From NCBI RefSeq assembly GCF_014204895.1, contig NZ_JACHMF010000001.1:434001-498000 (forward strand): DNA of 64,000 nt, read 5' to 3'. Origin of the DNA: Paractinoplanes abujensis (GTDB taxonomy: Bacteria; Actinomycetota; Actinomycetes; Mycobacteriales; Micromonosporaceae). Below the pieces are notes generated by a model. It ran no database searches. It was not told where the DNA came from and saw only the letters and a list, made by a program, of their open reading frames with translations. Position 1 is the first letter of the stretch. Every line of letters begins with the position of its first letter. Below, in pieces: positions 1-8,007 of the stretch. Made by a program: the position numbers and the translations under genes.

Positions 1-1204
1 TGCCGAAGGCGTCGTTGTAGGAGCTGTAGGCCACATTGACGTTGGGACCGTACGTGAAGGGCTTGGTGATCTTTCCGGCCTCGGCGGCCAGCGTGTAGAA
101 GTCGGGCTGATTGCTGAAGAACGCGGGTGGCTGGTTCAGCGCGACGCTGGTGGCGTCGGTGGCGGCCGGGTAGACGTTGGCCGTGCCGGCCAGGGCCTTG
201 AGCGCCGCGGGGTCGGTGTTGAGCCACTTCACGAACTCGGCGGCCTGCGCCTTGTGCTTGCTCTGCGAGGTGACGCTGGTGGCCGAGCCGCCCCAGTTGC
301 CGTTGGCGGGGGCCGCGGCGTCCCAGTTGGGCAGCAGCGCGGTCTTCCACTTGCCCTTGGTCGAGGCGGCATTGCCCTCCAGCACGCCCGGGCCCCACAC
401 CGCTCCGAGCCAGCCCACCTGGGTGCCGTCGTTCAGGGCGGCGTTCCACTCGGGCGTGTACATCGGCTTGTTGTCGATCACGCCCTCCTGCACCAGGCCA
501 CCCCAGTAGTCGGCGACCTTCTTGGTGGCCGGGTCGTTGATCGCGACCGTCCACGACTCGCCCTGCACGCCCCACCACGACGCGCCGGCCTGCTGCGAGA
601 GACCGGCGAACCAGCCGGGGTCGTTGGAGGAGAAGGTGCCCAGATACTGCTTCGGATCGGCCTGGTGGATCTTGCGAGCGGCCGCCGCGTACTCGTCCCA
701 GGTCTTCGGCACCGCCACGCCGGCCTTGTCGAACACGTCGGAGCGGTAGAAGAACATCATCGGGCCCGAGTCCTGCGGGACGCCGTAGAGGGCCTCGCCG
801 CCGAGCGTGACCGAGTTCCAGGCCGACTCACCGAACTTGGCCTTGAGGTCGCCCGCCTCTTTGGCGATGTCGGCCACGGCGTCGGCCGCCACCAGCGTCG
901 GGATCTTCTGATATTCGGCCTGCATGACGTCGGGCGCGCCGCTGCCCGCCTTGATCGCGGTGAGCAGCTTGGCCACGGCCGCGTCGCCGCCGTCCTGCTT
1001 GTTGACGGTCACCTGGATGTTCGGGTGCGTGGCGTTCCAGCCCTGAACGACCTTGTCCATGTTCGGCGCCCAGCTCCAATAGGTGAGCGCGACCTTCTCG
1101 TTGGGATCGGCGGCCGGGGCGTCGTCGGAGTCGTCGCCGGAGCTGCACGCGGTGGCCGTCAAAAGCAGCGCCGCGGCGAACACCGAAGCGAGTGTCTTCT
1201 TCAT
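1..1204 (-). CDS. Sugar ABC transporter substrate-binding lipoprotein (3' end outside the window)
   Basis: The protein binds a carbohydrate outside the cell and delivers it to an ABC importer. It starts at the ATG ending at 1204, preceded by a GGAGC ribosome site, and begins with a lipoprotein signal: MKK, a hydrophobic stretch, then ATAC with Cys20 as the lipidation site. The rest reads as an extracellular type 1 sugar-binding protein (YWSWAP near residue 42, DVMQAEYQ, VPQDSGPMMFFYRSD, PKTWDEY, GGSATSV). About 401 codons are present and the reading frame is still open at base 1. The membrane permeases, if linked, would lie beyond the left edge. A TTGACA -35 box (minus strand, 1325-1320) with a LacI-type operator at 1285-1300 lies upstream, so repression until sugar is present is likely. 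The divergent beta-galactosidase suggests a galactoside substrate, which is inference. Confidence 0.9.
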   Translation of the reverse strand, partial: MKKTLASVFAAALLLTATACSSGDDSDDAPAADPNEKVALTYWSWAPNMDKVVQGWNATHPNIQVTVNKQDGGDAAVAKLLTAIKAGSGAPDVMQAEYQKIPTLVAADAVADIAKEAGDLKAKFGESAWNSVTLGGEALYGVPQDSGPMMFFYRSDVFDKAGVAVPKTWDEYAAAARKIHQADPKQYLGTFSSNDPGWFAGLSQQAGASWWGVQGESWTVAINDPATKKVADYWGGLVQEGVIDNKPMYTPEWNAALNDGTQVGWLGAVWGPGVLEGNAASTKGKWKTALLPNWDAAAPANGNWGGSATSVTSQSKHKAQAAEFVKWLNTDPAALKALAGTANVYPAATDATSVALNQPPAFFSNQPDFYTLAAEAGKITKPFTYGPNVNVAYSSYNDAFG

Positions 1205-1284
1205 CGTTGCTCCTCGATCGATGGGGCCGCGGAGGCGCGCGGCGCAGTCACTGCCGGGGAGAGACGTGCGTCACCGAACAGGAC

Positions 1285-1300
1285 CTGTGACCGGTTACAG
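1285..1300. promoter_or_regulatory. LacI-family operator 1
   Basis: The 16-bp near-palindrome CTGTGACCGGTTACAG has the central CCGG typical of LacI-family sites. It covers the expected -10/start region of the binding-protein promoter, whose TTGACA -35 lies at 1325-1320 on the minus strand. An identical copy is at 1375-1390, and a half-site (CCCGTTACAG, 1340-1349) lies between them. Two identical copies 90 bp apart would allow looping, which is inference. Confidence 0.75.
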
Positions 1301-1374
1301 TGATCCTCGCTTTCATGATTGTCAAGACCTTGCTTCTGGCCCGTTACAGCGCGGTATCGTGCGTGCTCGGCAGG

Positions 1375-1390
1375 CTGTGACCGGTTACAG
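1375..1390. promoter_or_regulatory. LacI-family operator 2
   Basis: This is an exact second copy of CTGTGACCGGTTACAG, ending 14 bases before the beta-galactosidase ATG. A possible plus-strand -10 (TATCGT, 1355-1360) lies just upstream, so a bound repressor would block early elongation. The only LacI-type regulator in the window is at 58033-59043, far away; whether it acts here is unknown. Confidence 0.75.
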
Positions 1391-1404
1391 GTTCTGGGGG
1401 ACCC

Positions 1405-3630
1405 ATGTTGTTCGTCGCGCACCACCCGTGGTCCGAGCCGCCGCTGCACCCTCGGATGAGCAACGACGAGGACGTGCGCCCGGGCGTCTCGCTGAACAGC
1501 CGGCACCTGTCGCTGGACGGCCGGCCGGTCGTGCCGGTCTCGGGCGAACTGCACTACAGCCGCGTGCCCCGGCACCGGTGGGCCGAGCGGCTGCGGCAGA
1601 TGCGCGCGGGCGGGATCACCGTCGTCTCCAGCTACGTGTTCTGGCTGCACCACGTCGCGCGCCGCGGCGAACCGCGCTTCGACGGCAACCTCGACGTGGC
1701 CGCGTTCCTGGACGAGGTGCGGGCGGCCGGGCTGCACATGATGCTGCGGATCGGACCGTGGTGCCACGGCGAGAGCCGCAACGGCGGGTTCCCCGACTGG
1801 GTGCAGCGGTCGCCGGTCGCGCACCGCACCGACGACCCGGACTACCTGGAGCTGGTCGAGGAGTGGTTCGGCCAGCTAGCCGGGCAGGTAGGAGGGGCGG
1901 AGCTGCTCGGGATCCAGGTCGAGAACGAGCTCTACGACCAGCCCGGTCACCTCGTCACGCTCAAGCGGCTGGCCCGGGCGGCCGGGATGACGGCGCCGCT
2001 GTGGACGGCCACCGCGTGGGGCGGCGCCGACCTGCCCGAGGACGAGGTGCTGCCGCTCTACGGCGGTTACGGCGACGGATTCTGGGTCGACGCGGACGCG
2101 CCCTGGGACCCGACGTTCCGCGACCACTACTTCTACTCGCACGTCTGGGACGACCCGGGCATCGGTGCCGACCTGCGGCGCATGCACGAGGCCAAACTGA
2201 GCACCCCGCAACCCCGCACTCCGTCGCCGCTGTTCCCCCCGGCGACCTGCGAGCTGGGCGGGGGCATGGCGACCGCCTACCACCGCCGGCCCTGGCCGGA
2301 CGCGCTCGACGTGGCCGCCATCGCACACGGCAAAATCGGCAACGGATCGGCCTGGCAGGGCTATTACATGTACGCCGGGGGCACCAATCCGCCCGGCGCT
2401 CAGGAATCGCACGCCACCGGCTATCCGAACGACATGCCCCCGCTCGGTTACGACTTCCACGCACCGATCGGGGAATCCGGTCTGCTCGCGGCCAGCCATC
2501 GCGAACTACGGCGGCAGCACGCCTTTCTGGCCGCGTTCGGGGCCCGGCTGGCGGACATGCCGTCAACCCTTCCCCCCGTACGGCCGGAGGGTGTCGACGA
2601 CTCCTCGACAATGCGCTACGCGTTGCGCAGCGACGGCTCCGGCGGTTTCCTTTTCCTCACCTGGCACCAGCCGCACTTCCCGCTGCCCCCGTACGAAGGG
2701 GCGCAGTTCCGGGTGGAAATGGGGCGGCACGAAGTGACGGTTCCGGCCGCCCCGGTCGACATTCCGGCCGGCACGCTGGCCTGCTGGCCGCTGCGGTTGC
2801 CGGTCGGCGACGCGGTGCTGGACTGGGCCACCGCGTCGGCCCTGACCGTGCTGCCCGGCCCCACCCCGACGCTGGTGCTCGTCGCCGCCGAAGGTGTCGA
2901 CGTCACGTATGCGGTCGACGGTGTCGTTTCCGCGGTCGAGCCCGGCCGTTCGCCGGTTCGGCTCGGCGCCTTCGACCTGCTGGTACTGCCGCCGTCCGCG
3001 CCCGTCTGGGTCGACGAGGACGGGCCGCGGCGCCGGCTGCTGCTTTCCGGCGACGAATTGCGGTGGGGCCCCGACGGCCTGATCGAAGTGGTCGCGATCG
3101 AACCGCCCTCGGTGCACGTTTACGACCCGGGCGCGGGTGCCTTCGCGCCGCTCCCGCTCGACGGCGACCGATCCGGGTTCACGGCCGCGGTGACCCCCGA
3201 GCCCGTACGGCCGGCGGCCGCAACCGTTCCGGTGGCGTACGGGAAATACGACGGCCGGCAATCCGCGCCCGCGCCGGAAACGTTCGACGAAATGGCCGCG
3301 GTGCACCGGCTGACCATTCCGCCGATCCCCTCGGGCGTGGACGCGTTCCTGCGTATCGACTGGGCGGGCGACGTCGGGCAGCTGCGTGTCGACGGGCGCC
3401 CCGTCACCGACCGCTTCTGGGACGGCTCGGCCTGGACGGTGAACCTGCGCGACACGGGCTGGCTCCCCGGTGCCGACCTGACCCTGCACCTGCTGCCGCT
3501 CGCGGCCGGCTCGACCGTGTCGCTGCCCCCCGGCGCCCGCGAGCGGCTGCTCGCCGCGGACGGGCAGCAGCTACTGGCCCTCGACGGCGTACGGGTGCTG
3601 GGCCGGGCGACGTGGCGCGAGATCGTTTAG
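1405..3630 (+). CDS. Glycoside hydrolase family 35-like beta-galactosidase
   Basis: A 741-residue enzyme predicted to release terminal beta-galactose. The N-terminal half is a GH35-type (beta/alpha)8 barrel: GRPVVPVSGELHYSR near residue 35, GPWCHGE near 116, QVENELY with N174-E175 as the likely acid/base, CELGGG with E283 as the likely nucleophile, and YMYAGGTN, the counterpart of the family's YMFHGGTN. C-terminal beta-sandwich domains follow. There is no signal peptide, so it is probably cytoplasmic and acts on imported oligosaccharide. The chosen ATG follows GGGGGA at short spacing; ATG 1456 is an alternative and would remove 17 residues without affecting the fold. The gene shares its operator region with the divergent sugar-binding protein. 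Its last 60 bases overlap the convergent channel gene. Confidence 0.9.
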   Translation: MLFVAHHPWSEPPLHPRMSNDEDVRPGVSLNSRHLSLDGRPVVPVSGELHYSRVPRHRWAERLRQMRAGGITVVSSYVFWLHHVARRGEPRFDGNLDVAAFLDEVRAAGLHMMLRIGPWCHGESRNGGFPDWVQRSPVAHRTDDPDYLELVEEWFGQLAGQVGGAELLGIQVENELYDQPGHLVTLKRLARAAGMTAPLWTATAWGGADLPEDEVLPLYGGYGDGFWVDADAPWDPTFRDHYFYSHVWDDPGIGADLRRMHEAKLSTPQPRTPSPLFPPATCELGGGMATAYHRRPWPDALDVAAIAHGKIGNGSAWQGYYMYAGGTNPPGAQESHATGYPNDMPPLGYDFHAPIGESGLLAASHRELRRQHAFLAAFGARLADMPSTLPPVRPEGVDDSSTMRYALRSDGSGGFLFLTWHQPHFPLPPYEGAQFRVEMGRHEVTVPAAPVDIPAGTLACWPLRLPVGDAVLDWATASALTVLPGPTPTLVLVAAEGVDVTYAVDGVVSAVEPGRSPVRLGAFDLLVLPPSAPVWVDEDGPRRRLLLSGDELRWGPDGLIEVVAIEPPSVHVYDPGAGAFAPLPLDGDRSGFTAAVTPEPVRPAAATVPVAYGKYDGRQSAPAPETFDEMAAVHRLTIPPIPSGVDAFLRIDWAGDVGQLRVDGRPVTDRFWDGSAWTVNLRDTGWLPGADLTLHLLPLAAGSTVSLPPGARERLLAADGQQLLALDGVRVLGRATWREIV

Positions 3631-5361
3631 CGGCCCCGGGCTGTCGCGGCGCAGCACCTGCAGCAGCTCCTCGTACGGGCCGATCAGGAAAGCCCGGTCG
3701 CCCGCGCCGAACCGGGTGTCGCGGCGCGGCGGGTGCTCCAGAGTGCCGTCACCCTCGGCTCGGCTGATCGCGACCACCCGCGTACGGGAGGAAAGGTCCT
3801 GCATGGCCAACCCGTCCAGCCCGCCCCCACGCGCGACCGTCAACCGGCCCACCAGCATGAGCTGCGAACTGACGTAGAACGTGGCGATCACGTCGAGACC
3901 GAGCGCGGCCCCCACGAACCAGGGCGCGGCCAAGGCGGCCGTCGAACGGGCCAGGCCCAAGCCGAAATGGCGCTCCACGGTGGCGGCCAGGCTGCGGTCG
4001 AACAGGCGCAGCACCACCGGCACGTCCACGCTCTCGCCCAGCTGGTCGCGGATGGCCAGGCCGGTCTCCAAGTTGACCAGGTCGTCGCTGGTCAGCACAG
4101 CGACGGCGCGGGCCTCGGCCACCTGCACGCGGTCAAGGGTGCGGGGCAGGGTGGCGTCGGCGAAAATCACCGGGATCCCGCGGTCGCGCACCTGATCGGC
4201 GTACCGGTTGTGCTCGTCGTGCTCGATGACGACCACGTCCAGACCCGCGTCGGCCAGGCGTTCCACCACCCGCACGCCCACCGAGCCGAGCCCGGCCACC
4301 ACGACGTGCCCCGTCAACTGGGTCAGCCGGCGCCGGCCCAGCGCCTCCTGCAGACGGATCGAGACCAGCGTGTTCGTCAACAGGGCGTAGAACGACGTGG
4401 CCAGCAGAACACCCAAGATCATCAGGGCGATCGCGAAACCCCGCAACCACGACGGCTGCTCCCGGAAGTAGAAATCACCGAACCCCACGGTCGCGATCGT
4501 CTCCACAGCGAAATACGCCGCGTCGAGAACTGTCATGCGGGTGCCGTCCGGTTCCCGGTAACCCAGCCGGAGCACCACCATCGCCGAGACCAGCAGCAGA
4601 AACAAGGCCAGCAAGGTGTACGCCAGGCGGCGGTCGACGGCGGCCAGCACGGTCTGCACGAGGTGCAGCTTGCCGCTGGGCTTCCGCGCCACAACCGGTG
4701 CGGTGTCACTGCTCAAACCGGCCGCCGCCAGCTCGGCCGGAGTGCCCAGCAGCGTCACCACATCACCCGGGCTCACCTCGTGGTCGCGGCCCGGGCACAC
4801 CACCATGCCGTCGCGCCCCGTCACGGCCAGCGGAGCCAAAGCGCCGTACCACGACCGCAGCGGACCGTGCCCGTCCGCGGTCGTCTGCACCGCGACGAAC
4901 CGGGTGCCGTCCAGATCCAGCTCATGCGTGCCGCTGCGCAGACACGCCTCCACGAGCGACGGCGCCGACAACCCGGCCACGTCGAGCACCGACACCGACA
5001 ACGCCGACAAGGCCCGCCCCACCGCGGCATTCCGCAGCTGCACGACCACCCGGATGTCCGGCCGGTTCTCCCGCGTCAACAGAGCGGCCTCGATGGTGTG
5101 CAGATCATCGGCCAGCACACAGATGACGGCGGCCGCGCCCGGCAGCCCCGCCTCACCCAACGTCTCGATCAGCCGCGGGCTGCCCACCACAACCGGGACA
5201 CCCCACCCCCGCACCACCCGAACCAGCCGCGGATCGGCGTCGTCCTCCACGACCACCACGGCCACGCCGGCCAGGTGGAGCTGCTCGACTGTGCGCAGGC
5301 CCACGTCGTCGAGCCCGCAGACGATGATGTGACCCCGCCAGCCCGCACAACTGCCGTCCAT
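3571..5361 (-). CDS. Potassium channel-like protein with two RCK (TrkA-N) domains
   Basis: A 596-residue membrane protein likely to conduct or regulate K+. It has an N-terminal TrkA-N fold (HIIVCGLDDVG, residues 11-21) with its TrkA-C part, then a two-helix pore: hydrophobic segments near 250-270 and 305-330 flank the selectivity filter TVGFGDF near residue 291. A second TrkA-N nucleotide fold (HVVVAGLGSVG, near 350) and a TrkA-C segment follow. Having an RCK unit on each side of the pore is unusual compared with channels that have one. No ribosome site is obvious before the ATG, which fits a start close to the transcript end. The 3' end overlaps the beta-galactosidase by 60 bp tail to tail. 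Confidence 0.88.
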   Translation of the reverse strand: MDGSCAGWRGHIIVCGLDDVGLRTVEQLHLAGVAVVVVEDDADPRLVRVVRGWGVPVVVGSPRLIETLGEAGLPGAAAVICVLADDLHTIEAALLTRENRPDIRVVVQLRNAAVGRALSALSVSVLDVAGLSAPSLVEACLRSGTHELDLDGTRFVAVQTTADGHGPLRSWYGALAPLAVTGRDGMVVCPGRDHEVSPGDVVTLLGTPAELAAAGLSSDTAPVVARKPSGKLHLVQTVLAAVDRRLAYTLLALFLLLVSAMVVLRLGYREPDGTRMTVLDAAYFAVETIATVGFGDFYFREQPSWLRGFAIALMILGVLLATSFYALLTNTLVSIRLQEALGRRRLTQLTGHVVVAGLGSVGVRVVERLADAGLDVVVIEHDEHNRYADQVRDRGIPVIFADATLPRTLDRVQVAEARAVAVLTSDDLVNLETGLAIRDQLGESVDVPVVLRLFDRSLAATVERHFGLGLARSTAALAAPWFVGAALGLDVIATFYVSSQLMLVGRLTVARGGGLDGLAMQDLSSRTRVVAISRAEGDGTLEHPPRRDTRFGAGDRAFLIGPYEELLQVLRRDSPGPLNDLAPRRPAQHPYAVEGQ

Positions 5362-6181
5362 CCGAGCAGGCTAACCGGGGCACGGCCGGCTCGCCGCCGC
5401 TTCGAGCCGCTGGGTTGCCGCCGCTCCGGCCCCCTCGTTGCCGACCCGACCCACTGGGGGTGTCTGCTCGGCCGGCTCGCGTCGGTCGGCCGGTCCAAGC
5501 CGCACACGGCGTGACCGTATTTGCTCGCCCGTCCGCTCTTCGCTCGCCGGCCGTGATGCTTGCTGGGCCGCGCAGCTTGTGGGGCCGCGTTGCTTGCTGG
5601 GCCACGTTGCTTGCCCGGCTGGTCTGGCGTGCTCGGCTTGCTTGTCCGTGTTCGCCCGGCTGGTCTGGCGTGCTCGGCTTGCTTGTCCGTGTTCGCCCGG
5701 CTGGTCTGGCGTGCTCGGCTTGCTTGTCCGTGTTCGCCCGGCTGGTCTGGCGTGCTCGGCTTGCTTGTCCGTGCTTGCCCGGCTGGTCTGGCGTGCTCGG
5801 CTTGCTTGTCCGTGCTTGCCCGGCTGGTCTGGCGTGCTCGGCTCGCTTGTCCGTGTTCGCCCGGCTCGTCGTCGCTTCGGCCGGCCGGCCGTCGGCCAGG
5901 TCGGCTGGTCGTCGGTTCTGCAGCCGAGCGTCGGCGGGAGCCCTCGCCGGCGCCCGGCCTCTGCAATCTGCCACCACGCATACATGATGGTCAATAAGCT
6001 GCCTGTGCAGGTTTGTTGCAGCCCAAGTTATCCACAATCCGGCTTCGTCCACAGGCCGGCCGCCGCTCGCCCGCGAAGATCGGCTCCGCTCTCTAGAATG
6101 GCCGAGGGCGGGGGTCCCCCGGTAGGGCGGGCCCCTGTGGAGATCACGTTACGCATACTGGGCCGATCGGCATTGACAGGC
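5362..6181. other. 820-bp gene-free stretch with tandem repeats and two DnaA-box-like sites
   Basis: No convincing gene lies here. The long open frames on both strands are produced by a 41-bp repeat (5621-5866), whose period is not a multiple of three, so each unit is read in a different frame. Degenerate relatives of the repeat (TTGCTGGGCC, TTGCTTGCTGGGCC) occur at about 5566-5620. A perfect E. coli-type DnaA box, TTATCCACA, is at 6028-6036, and TCGTCCACA (one mismatch to the actinobacterial TTGTCCACA) is at 6045-6053. Two boxes with no AT-rich region and no dnaA/dnaN neighbours do not make an origin. Confidence 0.7.
5621..5866. repeat. 41-bp tandem repeat, six copies
   Basis: Units start at 5621, 5662, 5703, 5744, 5785 and 5826, each beginning GGTCTGGCGTGCTCGG and continuing through a TTGTCCGTG block. 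The first three copies end in GTGTTCGCC-type sequence and later ones in GTGCTTGCC, so the array has had time to diverge or was homogenised in blocks. No CRISPR-like unique spacers are present. It lies between the 5' end of the channel gene and the 3' end of the GGDEF gene. Confidence 0.95.
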
Positions 6182-7858
6182 TTACGGGTGTGGCTGTTCC
6201 GACGTGCTGGGCGTGGCTTCGCGTTCCCGATCCTTGTTCCGGCTCTGGCCGCAGGTAGGGCAGCAGCGTTCGTCGTTGCGGCCGTGCCGCGCCCCCGCGT
6301 CGTCCGCCCGCTCGTCCCGCTCCGCCCTGTCCCGGCTCGGCTCGCCCTGGTTCCGCAGGCCCCGGTTCTGCTCCCCCTGGTTCCGCAGGCCCTGGTTGTG
6401 CTCGCCCTCGTTCCGAGAGCCCCGGTTCCGCCCGCCCCCGTTCCGCTCGTTCCGCTTCTGTTCGTACATGGCGACGTCCGCCCGGTGCAGCAGCTCATCC
6501 ACGTCCAGGCTGCCCGGTGCACTGACCGCGACCCCGATGCTGGCCGAGGCGGTCACCGGCCGGTCCCCGATGACGAACGGCCCGGCGATCGCCGCACTGA
6601 TCCGGCCGGCCACCGCCGCAGCGCCCGCCCGGTCGGTGACTGAGCGCACGAGCACCGCGAATTCGTCCCCGCCGAGCCGTCCGACCACGTCGTCCGGGCG
6701 TACGGAGGAACGCATCGCGTCGGCCACGGCGACCAGCAAATCGTCGCCCGCCTGGTGGCCGAGGGTGTCGTTGACCTGTTTGAAGCCGTTGAGGTCGATC
6801 AGCAGCACGGCGGTGCGGGCGTTGCGGCGCAGCGAACGGGCCAGTTCGTCGTGCAGCCGGGCCCGGTTGGCCAGGCCGGTGAGCACGTCGGTCTCGGCCG
6901 CCTCGGTGATCTCGGACTGCACGAGCACCTGCCGCAGCACGACCAGCCCGGTGATGGCCATGCTGCCCAGCACCAGACCCGGCCAGGGGAACGCGCTGCC
7001 TTCACGCACGGCCGCGATCGCCATCAGCAGATACCCGACCCCGATTCCCCCGTACGGGATCTTGGCGGCGGCGCCCCGTTGGCGGGTGTCACGGTTCTCG
7101 GCGGGGTGGGCCACTTGCCGCCACAGCTCGATCGCGCCGCAGGCCAGCAGGAAATGCGTAGTGAGCCAGCACAGGAACGAGAACGTCGAGCGTTCCACCA
7201 CGGCGGTGTGCGCCTGCGCGTACCCGATGTACGAGTCGCCGATGAGCAGTGCGAACACCGCCCCGCCGAGCATGGTGAACGTGCGGCGGGAGATGTGCCG
7301 GGTGCCACGTATCAGCACCCGGGCCAGTCCGAACAGCGCGAGCAGATCGACCACGGGATAACAGGCCGCGGCCAGTACGATCGGCCACGACCGGCTGCCG
7401 AGCAGCGCCGGGCCGATCACCAGGTACCACAGCACCATCGACGCGCCGACGGCCACCGTGCCCGCGTCGAGCAGCGTCTTCCAACGTTCGCGGGTGGTCA
7501 TCCGGCGTACCGGCACCGTCATCAGCGCCACGAACAGGATGACTGTGACGAGCAGGTGCACGGCGTCGCCGACCTGCGGGAAAGCTTTGGTGCCGGTGAT
7601 CAGGAAGATCAGCGTGACGGTGGCGGTGAGCGCGAGGACGGCCGTGAGGACCTGGGCGAACCGGCGGATGGCGGGGTCGAGCCCGGGGTGGCGGCAGGCG
7701 CGGATCCCGTACGGGACCATGACCAGGTCGAACCAGAGCATCGCGGGCCCGGCGATTTTCTCGGCGGGTGCGAGGCCGGTGGCCGCCCCGCCCAGGACGA
7801 GCGCCACCGTCACGGCGTAGACCGTGTACTGCGCCGGCAGCATTGTGCTCTTGGCCAA
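6182..7858 (-). CDS. Membrane-anchored GGDEF protein (probable diguanylate cyclase)
   Basis: A 558-residue protein expected to make cyclic di-GMP. Roughly eight hydrophobic segments fill residues 10-300, followed by a GGDEF domain: DVLTGLANR, LIDLNGFKQVND, and the intact active-site motif RLGGDEF near residue 394. I chose the TTG at 7858 because GGGGAGG lies six bases upstream; ATG 7843, five codons in, is the alternative. The roughly 95-residue tail after the GGDEF domain is odd: Arg/Asn/Gly-rich imperfect repeats (RNQGE units), then CCPTCGQSRN, a possible metal-binding Cys cluster. No EAL domain is present. It lies downstream of fprA on the same strand, separated by a hairpin. Confidence 0.87.
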   Translation of the reverse strand: MAKSTMLPAQYTVYAVTVALVLGGAATGLAPAEKIAGPAMLWFDLVMVPYGIRACRHPGLDPAIRRFAQVLTAVLALTATVTLIFLITGTKAFPQVGDAVHLLVTVILFVALMTVPVRRMTTRERWKTLLDAGTVAVGASMVLWYLVIGPALLGSRSWPIVLAAACYPVVDLLALFGLARVLIRGTRHISRRTFTMLGGAVFALLIGDSYIGYAQAHTAVVERSTFSFLCWLTTHFLLACGAIELWRQVAHPAENRDTRQRGAAAKIPYGGIGVGYLLMAIAAVREGSAFPWPGLVLGSMAITGLVVLRQVLVQSEITEAAETDVLTGLANRARLHDELARSLRRNARTAVLLIDLNGFKQVNDTLGHQAGDDLLVAVADAMRSSVRPDDVVGRLGGDEFAVLVRSVTDRAGAAAVAGRISAAIAGPFVIGDRPVTASASIGVAVSAPGSLDVDELLHRADVAMYEQKRNERNGGGRNRGSRNEGEHNQGLRNQGEQNRGLRNQGEPSRDRAERDERADDAGARHGRNDERCCPTCGQSRNKDREREATPSTSEQPHP

Positions 7859-7958
7859 CGGGATCCTCCCCTCACCTGTTCGTCGGTTCCGTACGGGAAC
7901 TGACCGGTTGTGGGAGATGGCTGCCGTCGGACTTGTGGCCGTTCGGACGGTGACGAGC

Positions 7959-7998
7959 GGGCGAGGCTCCGGCTGGTGATCGTGCTGGAGCCCCGCCC
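7959..7998 (-). terminator. Hairpin downstream of fprA
   Basis: GGGCGAGGCTCC (7959-7970) pairs with GGAGCCCCGCCC (7987-7998) with one mismatch across a 16-nt loop, starting ten bases after the fprA stop. There is no T-tract, which is common for actinobacterial terminators. It probably separates fprA from the GGDEF gene. Confidence 0.5.
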
Positions 7999-8007
7999 GG
8001 CAGCCGC

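Noticed and set aside
1083..3767. 894-codon plus-strand frame over the beta-galactosidase
   Set aside because: Arg/Pro/Gly-rich translation with no motifs; the GH35 frame has the catalytic residues.
5621..5866. CRISPR array
   Set aside because: Units are directly adjacent without unique spacers, and no cas genes are in the window; the same holds for the arrays at 38075, 48661 and 62510.
5153..6052. Overlapping long open frames on both strands across the 41-bp repeats
   Set aside because: The unit length is not a multiple of three, so the open frames follow from the repeat lacking stops; no ribosome sites or family features.
6028..6053. Replication origin from two DnaA-box-like sites
   Set aside because: Only two boxes, no AT-rich region, and no dnaA, dnaN or gyrB nearby.
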